Assembly: GCA_964654125.1 (NCBI GenBank)
Contig: CAZZGG010000001.1
Span: forward strand, 1 to 64,000
Length of the DNA stretch: 64,000 nucleotides
DNA from: JAAYBY01 sp964654125
GTDB taxonomy: Bacteria; Bacillota; Clostridia; Saccharofermentanales; UBA5734
Direction of reading: 5' to 3'
Program-made: the position numbers and the translations under genes
Part shown: piece after piece, positions 7,780-16,389 of the stretch
Layout of the letters: each line of letters starts with the position of its first letter
Position numbering within the stretch: the stretch's first letter is position 1
Notes under the pieces: generated by a model
The model's database searches: none
Told to the model about the DNA's origin: nothing
The model's input: only the letters and a program-made list of their open reading frames with translations

Positions 7780-8682
7780 ATGGTTGATCCCAAAATATAC
7801 ACCCTACTGGCGGTGGTTGAACACAACAGTTTTACCAAGGCGGCCCAGCATTTGTCCTTGACTCAGCCTGCAGTGTCACAACATATAAAACAGTTGGAGG
7901 ACAGCTTTGCCATAAAAATATTTAATAGGGTGGGCAATAAAATCAAGCCAACTAGTGAAGGAGAGATCATTATCCAGTATGCCAGGCGAGATATCGCCCT
8001 TTATGAGCGGGTTATCCAGGATCTGCGCAATGAAAAGAAGCAAATCCGCAAATTGACTGTCGGCGTGACCCACACGGCTGAAAGTAACGCGGTAGCCGAA
8101 GTTTTGGGCCATTACAGCTCTAAAAATGCCCGGACTAGCATAACAATCATTTCTGATTCCATAAGAAACCTTTATGAAATGCTCAAGAACTATGAAATTG
8201 ACTTGGCAGTTGTCGAAGGCCAGGTTCAGGATACCAGTGTCAATTCACTCTTGCTTGATACAGACTCCCTGGTCCTGGTTGTCTCCAATAACCACCCGCT
8301 GGCTAAAAAGAGCATGGTGACCATCAATGAACTGAAAAAAGAAAAGCTGATCCTGCGCCGGCCCTCATCCGGGACAAGAAATCTCTTCACAGCCCACCTG
8401 GAGAGCCACAACATCTCCCTGGATGAATTCAATATCATCCTGGAGGTGGATAATACAGCGACCATCAAGGACCTGATCAGGCGGGATATCGGGGTGTCCA
8501 TCCTGGCTCGCAGTGTTTGTCTGGATGAATTGAAAAAAGGTAAGATAACTGTCCTGCAGATTGAGAATTTGAGTATGATTCGTGAGATCAATATTTTATA
8601 CCACCGCGACTTCAAGCATGTCGATATCCTGCAGAGCATCCTGAAAGAGTATAATGAGACTGTCAAGCTCTATTCAGCCTGA
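7780..8682 (+). CDS. LysR family transcriptional regulator
   Basis: 300 residues from ATG 7780, which has AAAAGGAG 7 bp upstream; 16 further upstream codons are open but lack a binding site. Residues 4-62 are the winged helix-turn-helix with NSFTKAAQHLSLTQPAVSQHIKQLE, the standard LysR signature. The C-terminal two-thirds form the periplasmic-binding-like co-inducer domain. It is more AT-rich and Lys/Ile-rich than most neighbours. Divergent orientation suggests it controls the antiporter gene and possibly the C_GCAxxG_C_C gene 24 bp downstream. The co-inducer is unknown. Confidence 0.93.
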   Translation: MVDPKIYTLLAVVEHNSFTKAAQHLSLTQPAVSQHIKQLEDSFAIKIFNRVGNKIKPTSEGEIIIQYARRDIALYERVIQDLRNEKKQIRKLTVGVTHTAESNAVAEVLGHYSSKNARTSITIISDSIRNLYEMLKNYEIDLAVVEGQVQDTSVNSLLLDTDSLVLVVSNNHPLAKKSMVTINELKKEKLILRRPSSGTRNLFTAHLESHNISLDEFNIILEVDNTATIKDLIRRDIGVSILARSVCLDELKKGKITVLQIENLSMIREINILYHRDFKHVDILQSILKEYNETVKLYSA

Positions 8683-8706
8683 TTATTTGTGAAAGAGGGT
8701 AGGAAG

Positions 8707-9111
8707 ATGGAAAAGGAAAAACAAGCCCTGGCCGCCTATGAAAGTGGCCTTAACTGTGCCCAGGCAGTCTGCCAGGCTTTTGTGGCTGACTATGCCATTG
8801 AGCCGGAACTGGCCAGGCGTTTTGCAGCCTGCTTTGGCGGGGGCATGCGCTGTGGCGAGGTCTGTGGTGCCCTGACCGGAGCCCTGATGGTGCTGGGCTG
8901 GCGCTATGGCGGAACTGATGAGTGTCCTGGCAAGACCATGGCTCTGACGGACCGCTTTGCCGAGGAAAAAGGCACTCTCTTATGCCGGGAGCTACTCGGG
9001 ATTGATATCCGTGATGCCCAGGCTAGGGCAGCGGATCAGGACAGGATCAAGCCGATTTGCCAAAGTGCTGTTGCCACAGCAGCCAGGCTACTAACAGAGT
9101 TTGATGTGTAA
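8707..9111 (+). CDS. C_GCAxxG_C_C family (probably redox-active) protein
   Basis: 134 residues from ATG 8707. Five cysteines sit in the family pattern: C17 in GLNCAQAV, C22, C42 in ACFGGG, C49 and C53 in MRCGEVCGALTGAL. These small cytoplasmic proteins of anaerobes are thought to bind a metal or take part in redox chemistry, often beside oxidoreductases; no reaction is established. GTG 8689 is an alternative start with a weaker binding site. It follows the LysR gene closely and ends before the bidirectional terminator at 9194. Confidence 0.85.
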   Translation: MEKEKQALAAYESGLNCAQAVCQAFVADYAIEPELARRFAACFGGGMRCGEVCGALTGALMVLGWRYGGTDECPGKTMALTDRFAEEKGTLLCRELLGIDIRDAQARAADQDRIKPICQSAVATAARLLTEFDV

Positions 9112-9193
9112 AAGAGCAGTGCGCTCTAAAGCTTGCCTAACCCAGCCTGAGCCATCTGGCGATCAAACAAATTTATGAAAGATCAGGCAAACA

Positions 9194-9220
9194 AAAACTC
9201 GCAACTTAGTTGCGAGTTTT
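9194..9220. terminator. bidirectional intrinsic terminator
   Basis: Perfect 12-bp stem: AAAACTCGCAAC (9194-9205), loop TTA, GTTGCGAGTTTT (9209-9220). The A-run on the left and T-run on the right make it functional both ways. It lies between the plus-strand gene ending at 9111 and the minus-strand gene ending at 9276. Confidence 0.9.
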
Positions 9221-9275
9221 ACCTTAGTCGCAGCCCAGCCAAAGCGAAAAGAGACACCCTCTAGCAAGCGGCTGC

Positions 9276-10484
9276 CTAGTCTTCCTCTGCCGTGTCGACT
9301 GGATCTGCCTCTTCATTGAGGTCAGTTTCTTGTAAGTGGCTGGCAGCAGGAATGCTGCTACTGCCATAAAGATATTCCAAATCTAAAAACTCCAAAGCCG
9401 CCCTGATATAGGTCCGGACCGGCTGGGCACCCAGTTGGGCTATCAGCTGGGTGCTGTCTAGCTGGGCTGGCCATTTATAGGCATGGCCGTGCAGATCAGC
9501 TAGGGTGTCAAGCAGCTCTACTAGGGCGGCCGGCTGGGCCGGCAGGATCTTGAGGGCGTTTTCAGAAACAGCCCGGGCAAAAAAATCGTTCAGCTCCTGG
9601 GCTGCTGCTGGGCCATCACGTAAGTCCGCCAGCTCAGGCATGACTGTGCGATCATCATTTTTCTTGCCATACCAGAGATCATCTTGTAATCTGGTGGCTG
9701 CCGCTGCCACTGTGTAAATAGGGTAGGGCAGGCTGTTTTGCCAATTGAGCAACCAGATCAGGTTGCGGTAGGCCTTGTAGCGGGAAATTTTTCCCAGCCG
9801 ACCGATTAATTCAACTTCATCGATCAAAATAACCCAGCCTTCAAAACCACACAGCTGGATCAGGTCGGCTATCAGGCCAAAATAAGCTGAGGCATGCTGG
9901 GTCACTCGGAACTTGAAGGCAGGCAGGCTGCTGCCCTTAACCAGACGATGAATACGACGCAGTTCACTGACCGGAATCCTGCTGCCGCTAAGGTCGCCAT
10001 AGAGCATTTCCTTGTCTTCGCCTTCGGCAAAAAAGTAATCCTCCAGGACTTGGAGCGGCAGATTATTAATATAACGTTCCGGCTGATAGAGGATGGAGCC
10101 CTTGATATCGTCCGGCTGCATTTGGTTGAGATAGTGCTGCAGGCCGTCCAAGCTTGAGTTGGGGGTGCGGATACGGGAGGCCACCTGGCTGAAAAAATGA
10201 AAAAGATTATGGCAGGAGACTTCCCGGCTCAAAGAAATGCGGCTGACCGCAAAATTTTTATCCAAGGCCTGGTGTTCCATGGTGGTGAGAGCATGGGTCT
10301 TGCCCTGGCCGTATTGGCCCCAGATCAAGCGGCCCTGGGGGATTTTATCGTCAAAGCCGGCCAGGTCACGACTGATCTGACCAGAAAGCTCGGCCCTGAT
10401 ATCCGGCAGGATGCGGGTGGAATTTCTGGTCGGGATACCGGAGCGCAGTGATTCAACTGCTAAAAGAGCAGAGCGGTTAAGCAT
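9276..10484 (-). CDS. BrxC/BrxD-like P-loop ATPase (PF10923, formerly DUF2791)
   Basis: 402 residues. The N-terminal segment (4-25) resembles the RRAVEALRAGVPN-type opening of BREX BrxD proteins. Walker A is GQYGQGKT at 56-63, followed by a segment of the KVVISKE type (SRISLSREVS at 81-90). Walker B is ILIDEVELIG at 219-228, diagnostic of the family. The C-terminal tail is acidic and low-complexity (about 375-402). Known relatives are ATPases of type 2 BREX phage defence and of clusters with TerB-domain proteins and helicases. It is the last gene of a three-gene operon, overlapping the previous gene by 8 bp. None of the usual partners (PglX methylase, PglZ, TerB protein, helicase) is adjacent, so its function is open. 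The terminator at 9194 closes the operon. Confidence 0.8.
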   Translation of the reverse strand: MLNRSALLAVESLRSGIPTRNSTRILPDIRAELSGQISRDLAGFDDKIPQGRLIWGQYGQGKTHALTTMEHQALDKNFAVSRISLSREVSCHNLFHFFSQVASRIRTPNSSLDGLQHYLNQMQPDDIKGSILYQPERYINNLPLQVLEDYFFAEGEDKEMLYGDLSGSRIPVSELRRIHRLVKGSSLPAFKFRVTQHASAYFGLIADLIQLCGFEGWVILIDEVELIGRLGKISRYKAYRNLIWLLNWQNSLPYPIYTVAAAATRLQDDLWYGKKNDDRTVMPELADLRDGPAAAQELNDFFARAVSENALKILPAQPAALVELLDTLADLHGHAYKWPAQLDSTQLIAQLGAQPVRTYIRAALEFLDLEYLYGSSSIPAASHLQETDLNEEADPVDTAEED

Positions 10485-11670
10485 GGGTCACCTCCGCCTC
10501 GTCACCGGCATAGACTGTACCGACAACTACAGACTTGAGGCCGGCACCGTTGGCCAGGTCGAAAGGCTTTTTCTTCAGGCTGTAGCGAGCAAAAATGCTA
10601 TCTAGATGGCGGGATAATAGTAGCGGAAAATCGCTGCCCTGGGCTGCTAGATGCAAGTCGACATCGACGATATCACAAAGGGGATTGAACTGGCCGGATG
10701 GGACCAGGCCGGTCTGCAGGCGCATCCAGAGGGCTTCATAGCTTTTAAAACCACGCCGGTCATCTTCCAGCAGGGTGCGGCGGCCCGACAAGAGCAGCAA
10801 AAAATTGTGCAATAGGTCAGCATCATCAATCAACTGGCGGAAAAGCTCATAGGTGTCCTTGATATTGGCCGGGGTGTAGATAAAGCGGCCTGTTTCTGCG
10901 GAGCGTTCGTAGAGCACATCCAGATCGTCAATCAGCATGACCAGGCCCTGCTGGCCGGATAAAACAATCAGCTTGAGCAAGGAGTCGAGCCAGCGCCGGG
11001 CCGTGGGTTTACGCAAGATTTCAAAGAGGCCGGATTCTCTTCTTTCCTGGGTAGTCAGCTTTTCGGCATCTAGCCACTTAAGGGCCAGCGCCCGGCCTGG
11101 ATGATCCTCGCTGATCAGATGGTCCTTTAAAAGCGTGAAAGCACAAGTAAAAAAGGAGGGACTCAAATCGGCATTTTTTAAAAGCCGTGCTGCTGCAATG
11201 CGGATCTCTCTGGCTGCGTCAGGTGCGCCATAACCCTCTTGCATGACATAGGGAAGGAGCTTACTTTGACCATTATAGATCTGAGGGCCATAACCTAACT
11301 CTTCGGCTACCTTACGGGCCAGGCCTTGGATCAGCTGATTTTTGGCCAAAGACTCAGAGATGAGTCGGTAGAGGTTGGGCACATCATTTAGCTTGGCCCC
11401 GGCAGTCCGGGCTGATAAAAAGACCACTGTATAATCTTTTTGCAGGGCTTGTGCCTGGATATAGCGCAGCAGATGTGTTTTGCCGCTGCCCTCAGAACCA
11501 ACCAGCAGCTTGACCTTGCTGCCGCCGGCTGGGATAAACTCGTCCAAGTAATAAGGAATAAAACGGTCCAGCCAGGCGGCCTGGCCCAGGGTCATGGCCT
11601 GGACCAGCTCCAGGTCAGCCGGGGCTGTACCCTGGCGCAGATTAATCAGGTCTTCAACTGCCAGTGCCAT
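10477..11670 (-). CDS. second BrxC/BrxD-like P-loop ATPase of the same operon
   Basis: 397 residues from ATG 11670, which has GAGGGTGA 5-6 bp upstream inside the previous gene; TTG 11688 and ATG 11685 are alternatives. Walker A is GSEGSGKT at 58-65, a TVVFLSARTAGAKLND segment follows, and Walker B reads LVMLIDDLDVLYE near residue 240. The same PF10923-like layout as the downstream gene suggests an ancient duplication, but sequence identity is low, so a heteromeric complex of two distinct subunits is plausible. It overlaps the first gene of the operon by 17 bp and the third by 8 bp, a strong sign of coupled synthesis. Role unknown; DNA-associated or defence function is inferred from family. 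Confidence 0.75.
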   Translation of the reverse strand: MALAVEDLINLRQGTAPADLELVQAMTLGQAAWLDRFIPYYLDEFIPAGGSKVKLLVGSEGSGKTHLLRYIQAQALQKDYTVVFLSARTAGAKLNDVPNLYRLISESLAKNQLIQGLARKVAEELGYGPQIYNGQSKLLPYVMQEGYGAPDAAREIRIAAARLLKNADLSPSFFTCAFTLLKDHLISEDHPGRALALKWLDAEKLTTQERRESGLFEILRKPTARRWLDSLLKLIVLSGQQGLVMLIDDLDVLYERSAETGRFIYTPANIKDTYELFRQLIDDADLLHNFLLLLSGRRTLLEDDRRGFKSYEALWMRLQTGLVPSGQFNPLCDIVDVDLHLAAQGSDFPLLLSRHLDSIFARYSLKKKPFDLANGAGLKSVVVGTVYAGDEAEVTHA

Positions 11671-12469
11671 CTGAATCACCCTCATCAAGATAGATTGTCA
11701 GACTGCTGATATGACTTTCCCGGCCGCTGCTGTCCACGACAGTCATGGCCCGGGAGGGGTTGCGGGCAAAGCCCAGTTCAAAACGGTGGCGGCCCAGCTG
11801 CAGGGCGGCTTCTTCTTTAAAAAGGCCCAGGTCAAAGCTGAAAAACTGGCGCGGGTATTCGCGCCGGCTGGCCGCCCGGATTGTCATGATGTCATAAATA
11901 TCCTTGATCGGGACAGCCACACCCCATTTTTCGGACTTTTCGCGGAATTTAAGCTGGGTAGCCAGCTGGTAGGCATTGATCAGATCCTTCATGAAGGCAG
12001 TGGCATTGAAACGGCGGCCCAGGACTGTCTTATAGCGCTTGGCTACCCACAGGGCCAGGTTTTGCGGATTAAGATCCGAGCTGCGTTCGTTCTTGCGTCC
12101 CATGGCAAGCCTGGCTTCAAAACTGTCCAGATTGATCTGCAGGTTGAAAGGCGGCAGCATATAGTTAGGAAATTCACCCGTAAAATTGACACCAGCTGCT
12201 GTAAGTTCCGCTTCCAGTTCTGCGATATAATCTGGGCCAGCCACTGTCTGGTTGATTTTGTCTGTTAACTGGGCCAAGGCTGCAACTGTCTCAGGCCAGC
12301 TGGCTTCCAGCTGCTCAAGCAGAGGAATGATTTTGTCCAGCTGCTGCTGGTATTTTTTTAAGTTCCAGGTCTTTTCTGTCTGCTGAATGGCTTGCCAGCT
12401 GCGATTTATGTCTTTCAGCCTGGCACCATAATCGTTAATCAATCGAGCGTTTGTCTCATCTAAAACCAT
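11654..12469 (-). CDS. unrecognised protein encoded first in the PF10923 ATPase operon
   Basis: 271 residues from ATG 12469 with AAGGAG upstream. I do not recognise the family. Residues 1-95 are rich in Glu/Lys/Gln/Leu heptad-like spacing and likely form coiled coil. A central basic region (LALWVAKRYKTVLGRRFNATAFMK, given as positions about 139-162) is helix-rich. The last 60 residues are beta-like and end with an acidic Asp/Glu/Gly tail. No signal peptide or membrane segment. It overlaps the downstream ATPase gene by 17 bp, so it is almost certainly part of the same complex. In BREX-like loci an ATPase is commonly paired with a non-ATPase adaptor; by analogy it could be a scaffold or DNA-recognition subunit, but this is inference. 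Confidence 0.6.
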   Translation of the reverse strand: MVLDETNARLINDYGARLKDINRSWQAIQQTEKTWNLKKYQQQLDKIIPLLEQLEASWPETVAALAQLTDKINQTVAGPDYIAELEAELTAAGVNFTGEFPNYMLPPFNLQINLDSFEARLAMGRKNERSSDLNPQNLALWVAKRYKTVLGRRFNATAFMKDLINAYQLATQLKFREKSEKWGVAVPIKDIYDIMTIRAASRREYPRQFFSFDLGLFKEEAALQLGRHRFELGFARNPSRAMTVVDSSGRESHISSLTIYLDEGDSDGTGS

Positions 12470-12508
12470 CTATTTTCTCCTTGCAACTGCATTGTGACAT
12501 TATTTTTC

Positions 12509-12537
12509 AATATAGCATATAGCCTGCTTTGTTGCAA
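12509..12537 (-). promoter_or_regulatory. promoter of the three-gene ATPase operon
   Basis: Minus strand: TTGCAA (12532-12537), 17-bp spacer, TATATT (12509-12514). The start point lies about 30 bp before the ATG at 12469. It sits just downstream of the terminator that ends the previous operon, so the ATPase genes have independent transcription. Confidence 0.6.
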
Positions 12538-12542
12538 AAAGA

Positions 12543-12572
12543 AAATCTCCTGCCCCGGAAGGCAGGAGATTT
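12543..12572 (-). terminator. intrinsic terminator of the 13-gene catabolic operon
   Basis: 12-bp stem AAATCTCCTGCC (12543-12554) / GGCAGGAGATTT (12561-12572) with a CCGGAA loop. Read on the minus strand it is followed by a T-rich tract. It lies 34 bp past the stop of the solute-binding protein gene. Confidence 0.88.
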
Positions 12573-12606
12573 GTATCAGTTTGTGATTAACAGCTGGCAG
12601 TTTTGC

Positions 12607-14310
12607 CTAGTTGCCCATGGCTTCCTTCCAGCGCTCGTAACCTTCTTGTTTGAGTGTGAGGACTTCATCAATGCCCATCTGCTCAATTGTCTTGACATAA
12701 TCGTCCCAGCTGGCATCGTCAAGTTTGACTGTGCCATTGATGAACTGGGCTGTAGCTGTATTGACATAGGTGTCAATGTCGGTCATCAGGTTAGCGATCT
12801 GGGCTGCATCTTCATCGGCATACTTGAATTGAGCATCAAAGAGCAGATCCTTCATGTAGGGATAGTATTTTTCAGCACTTTCGTAAGCCTTCATTTCCTG
12901 GGTCGGGTTGTTGATCGGGAACTTGTCCAGGATGACTAAGCCAGTGTAGCCGCCGCCATAAACGTATTTGTTCTTGTATTCTTCTTCGGACAGGCCAAAG
13001 GTGTCATCAGGCAGGATGCGGAAATAGTTTTCGCCGTCATCTGACAGATCCCAGTCAATGCCCTTGATGCCCAGCCAGGAAGAAAGACCGCAAATGCCGT
13101 CAAATTCGTCTTCCGGCTCAGTGTAGAACATGTCGAAGTAGCGCATCAGATACTGCGGGCTTTCGCATTTTTCGTTGATGACAACGCCGCACCAGCTGCT
13201 GGTGGCCAGGCCACGTACTTTTTGCTCACTGTCAAACTCAGAGGTCAGCGGAGGCAGGATCTTGGTCTCGATTTCGCCACTGGCATAATGCTCAGCGGTC
13301 AGCTGGGTGCCAACATTGCCGTTAAAATAGCTCAGCGCATCTTTAACTTTAGCATTGATGGTGGCTGCATCCATGGTGAAGATTTCCTGGTCGATCAGTT
13401 TTTCAGCATAAAGCTTAGCTGCGAATTCCAGGTAATGACGCCATTGTTCTGTCGCATAGTTGTAAGCGACTTTGCCGTCGCCGTTATCGCCGAAACCAAC
13501 CTGCCAGCCGGGGCCGAAAGCCGGGAAGAGGTTGTTATGCATATTGGCGGTGTTGCTGATGAAAGGATAGAAGCCTTCCACATCACTGTAGAACTCCTTG
13601 ATATCAACCAGCAGCTCATAGAACTCATCGGTTGTCTTGGGCAGTTCTGCACCCATTTCTTTTCTCATGTCGTCACGGTAGTAGATGGGGGTGGCCATGG
13701 TGTAAGTCCAGATATACTGAACCAGCTCATAGATAGCGCCATTGGCCATGGTGCCGAAAGCCTTGATTTCCGGATAGTTGTCAAACGCCTTGGCCATCTG
13801 CGGCATGTAGACTTCGTAGTAATCAGCATAGTTCATGAACTTGCCGCCTTCGACGCCATGGGTCTGCAAGATGGTGGTGTTGAGGTTTGATTTAATCAGG
13901 TCAGGGAAATCGCCTGTGGAAAGTTTCAGATTGATCTGGGTGTCCCAGTCGGTGCTGGAAACATACTCAAAATCAAAATAAACATTGGTGTATTCAGACC
14001 AGTATTTTTGGGCTGTATAATCGTTCCAGTCGTCGGCCTGGGAAGGACCGGTGGCAACCAGGGTTGTGAAGGTGATCGGGCTGTTTGCGATCGGATAACC
14101 GGTCAGGTTGAAGTTATCGTCTGCTGGGAACAAGCCTTCTTCAGCTGGATCAGTTGCTTCTGCTGCTGTGGTGCCGGCAGTGGCAGCTGTTGTGCCTGAA
14201 TCTGGCTTGGTGGTTCCTGCGCCAGCACCGGTTGTTGCTGTTCCGGCACAGCCGGCCAGCATGGCCAGGGCTAGGACCAGGATCAGCACTGTTGAAAAAA
14301 TCTTTTTCAT
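12607..14310 (-). CDS. extracellular solute-binding lipoprotein of LplBC-type sugar ABC transporter
   Basis: 567 residues. The signal peptide MKKIFSTVLILVLALAML leads to lipobox LAGC with C21 as the lipidated residue, then an Ala/Thr/Gly linker to about residue 60. The mature part has the family-1 / LplA-type layout, with aromatic-rich substrate-cleft segments such as YWSEYTNVYFDFEYV and a C-terminal segment ending YERWKEAMGN. The length (over 500) fits the large binding proteins that pair with LplB/LplC permeases. It captures the substrate outside the membrane for the permeases at 21749-23623. It is the last gene of the operon, unusually far from its permeases. Upstream is a strong AAAAGGAG binding site. 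Confidence 0.92.
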   Translation of the reverse strand: MKKIFSTVLILVLALAMLAGCAGTATTGAGAGTTKPDSGTTAATAGTTAAEATDPAEEGLFPADDNFNLTGYPIANSPITFTTLVATGPSQADDWNDYTAQKYWSEYTNVYFDFEYVSSTDWDTQINLKLSTGDFPDLIKSNLNTTILQTHGVEGGKFMNYADYYEVYMPQMAKAFDNYPEIKAFGTMANGAIYELVQYIWTYTMATPIYYRDDMRKEMGAELPKTTDEFYELLVDIKEFYSDVEGFYPFISNTANMHNNLFPAFGPGWQVGFGDNGDGKVAYNYATEQWRHYLEFAAKLYAEKLIDQEIFTMDAATINAKVKDALSYFNGNVGTQLTAEHYASGEIETKILPPLTSEFDSEQKVRGLATSSWCGVVINEKCESPQYLMRYFDMFYTEPEDEFDGICGLSSWLGIKGIDWDLSDDGENYFRILPDDTFGLSEEEYKNKYVYGGGYTGLVILDKFPINNPTQEMKAYESAEKYYPYMKDLLFDAQFKYADEDAAQIANLMTDIDTYVNTATAQFINGTVKLDDASWDDYVKTIEQMGIDEVLTLKQEGYERWKEAMGN

Positions 14311-14389
14311 AAAAATCTCCTTTTGACTTTTTCCTTGGGCTCTACATGCCCCTTTGATGGGGGCGGCGGATGCGTCTGTAATCGGGCGG

Positions 14390-15403
14390 TTAGATCGTGC
14401 TTGCCAAAAGCATTTCGGCCATATGCATGCTCTTAGCAGCGTCAGCGATAGTACACAATGGTTGATTACCTGTCAAGAGACAGTCGATGAAGTTTTCATT
14501 TTCCTGCTTGAAACCGTAGTACTGATAAAACTCAGTGCTACCGGCCATAGCCATGCCATCAAAAGTCTCCAGAGGAGTTCCGGAAACACCGGCAGAAGCC
14601 AGAGAATAGATGCTTTTACCGGAGGCGTGCAGGATTTTAGCCTCGCAGGCTGAGCCGCCAAAGCCCAGATTAATAAAGGCGCTGGCCTTGGGCCCATGAA
14701 TTTCAAAAGAGTGGACCCGGCCGGCTGTCTGGTAATTGGCTTTGAGAGTGCCGGTCACGCCATTGGCAAACTGGATAATACTGCTCCAGGCATTGTCAAC
14801 CGGGCTGTTGTTGCGGCCGGCGATAGTGGCTGCCTTGACCGGTTCCGAACCAGCCAGGTAGCGGACCAGGTCAATTGCATGGATGATGTCTGAGACAAAG
14901 GCGTCCATGTAGTGCCAGCCGCTGGCGATGTCAGAACTTTTAATGAAAACTCCATCAACCTGGGTGATCGGGGTCAGTTCCCGCATCAGGCCCAGAATGT
15001 GCTGGACCAAGGGGATATGACGCCGGTTCATGGCTACCGCCAGCATCTTGCCCTTTTGGGCGGCTGTGCGGGCCAGGGAATCAGCCTGGAAGGAATTGAT
15101 GCCAGCTGGTTTTTCCATCATGGCATGTTTGCCGGCCTTAAGGCAATCATAAACAACCCGGTACATCCGGTCTGGCTCGACCAGACAGACCACTCCGTCC
15201 AGCTCTTCTTCGTCCAGCATCTGCTGGTGGGAAGTGTAAGTCTTAGGCACTGAGAATTTTTCTGCAGCTGCCTGAGCTTTTTCTGCGATCAGATCACAAA
15301 CAGCCGTGACTTCACATTGCTCAATCCCGGTCAGGCTGGGCAGATGGACACTGTTGGCCATACCTCCGCAACCGATCACGCCGACTTTAACTTTTTTCGT
15401 CAA
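14390..15403 (-). CDS. Gfo/Idh/MocA family oxidoreductase
   Basis: 337 residues. Translation starts at TTG 15403, set by GAGGAGGG 7 bp upstream; no ATG is suitably placed. The NAD(P)-binding loop is GVIGCGGMANSVHLP at 8-22, the EKP motif MMEKPAG at about 96-102, and a substrate domain follows with SGWHYMDAFVSDIIHAIDLVRYLAG, which contains the conserved Asp/His pair. One of three family members in this operon, which suggests successive or regiospecific oxidation of a sugar ring. Located between the carbon-nitrogen hydrolase and the binding-protein gene. Substrate unknown. Confidence 0.9.
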   Translation of the reverse strand: MTKKVKVGVIGCGGMANSVHLPSLTGIEQCEVTAVCDLIAEKAQAAAEKFSVPKTYTSHQQMLDEEELDGVVCLVEPDRMYRVVYDCLKAGKHAMMEKPAGINSFQADSLARTAAQKGKMLAVAMNRRHIPLVQHILGLMRELTPITQVDGVFIKSSDIASGWHYMDAFVSDIIHAIDLVRYLAGSEPVKAATIAGRNNSPVDNAWSSIIQFANGVTGTLKANYQTAGRVHSFEIHGPKASAFINLGFGGSACEAKILHASGKSIYSLASAGVSGTPLETFDGMAMAGSTEFYQYYGFKQENENFIDCLLTGNQPLCTIADAAKSMHMAEMLLASTI

Positions 15404-15429
15404 AATATATCCCTCCTCAATTTGTGTAA

Positions 15430-16374
15430 TCAGCTTTCAATATGGCCTGGTATCTGCCGGTGGGCCAGGGAACGGGCATAATAGTCATCCCATAGCTCAA
15501 TCGCAAATTCTTGAACCAGATCGTGGGCTGTTATATCATCTGACTCACTGGTCAGCAGGACAGCTCCAACATGGCCAGGATCATAGATCCTGACCTTGCT
15601 GCCGTACTTTTGTTTGGCAGCAGCAAACTTTGCTTCATTATAGGCAATATGGGCCACCTTATAATCCAGATTGATATCAGCTGTGATAAAAGGATAGTAG
15701 TTGGTGGAACGGGCCACCAGATCGCCTAGAGGATTGATAATGGTGCACTGGTTCCCGGCTACACTGCCGATAAACCAGGACCTGCAGGAATAGGCCCAAT
15801 AGTTTTGTACCAGACCGCCGTGGTACATGGAAGAGAAGACCAACAGCTCAGGCTGTGATTTTTCGTATTTTTGGCGCAGCTCCTTAAAGTTAAGGTCAAA
15901 GCAGATAGCAGCGCCAAGCGTACCGAAATCAGTCCTGATCAAGGGGGCATCCTTGCCATAAAGGATGCCGCTTTCCTCCAGCTCCGTGGTGACCAGATGG
16001 TTCTTGTTATAGATACCATCCAGACCGCCTTGGCGGTTGATGAACTGGGTCGAGTTGCGCATGCTGCCGTCCGGCAGGCTGCGGTCAGCCGAGTAGGCGA
16101 TATTGCAGCCGGCCTGGCGAGCCACAGTCATGAGGTGATCGCGGATCTGGTCACCCCGGGCTGCATAATAAGCTTGCCTTTGCACCGGGCTCAGATTGGC
16201 GGGCCGATCACAGACTTCCGGCAGTACCACCAGGTCAGGCTGGTCACAAAGCACACTGGTCAACTGGTCATCTAGATGACGGATCATGGCATTAACTAGA
16301 GCTGGGGCATCCTTATGCGGCCCAAACTCAGGATAGGCGGGTGCCAGAGCACTTACCTTGACATACCTGGCCAT
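15430..16374 (-). CDS. carbon-nitrogen hydrolase (nitrilase superfamily), copy 1
   Basis: 314 residues, cytoplasmic. The catalytic triad is visible: E53 in VVLPEVCDRP, K124 in YNKNHLV, C158 in GAAICFDLNF. Family members cleave amide or nitrile bonds (amidases, carbamoylases). Co-transcribed with a close paralogue 15 bp upstream (16390-17391). Both copies keep the same residues at the same positions, so both should be active, perhaps as hetero-oligomers or on related amides. Its presence in a sugar-oxidoreductase operon suggests an amide, carbamoyl or N-acyl group on the substrate. Confidence 0.9.
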   Translation of the reverse strand: MARYVKVSALAPAYPEFGPHKDAPALVNAMIRHLDDQLTSVLCDQPDLVVLPEVCDRPANLSPVQRQAYYAARGDQIRDHLMTVARQAGCNIAYSADRSLPDGSMRNSTQFINRQGGLDGIYNKNHLVTTELEESGILYGKDAPLIRTDFGTLGAAICFDLNFKELRQKYEKSQPELLVFSSMYHGGLVQNYWAYSCRSWFIGSVAGNQCTIINPLGDLVARSTNYYPFITADINLDYKVAHIAYNEAKFAAAKQKYGSKVRIYDPGHVGAVLLTSESDDITAHDLVQEFAIELWDDYYARSLAHRQIPGHIES

Positions 16375-16389
16375 GCGAAATCCTTTCTT

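Noticed and set aside
11711..13890. Long plus-strand reading frames at 11711-12268, 12529-12939 and 13222-13890
   Set aside because: They lie antisense to convincing minus-strand genes with known motifs, lack binding sites and have no recognisable domains; open antisense frames are common at this composition.
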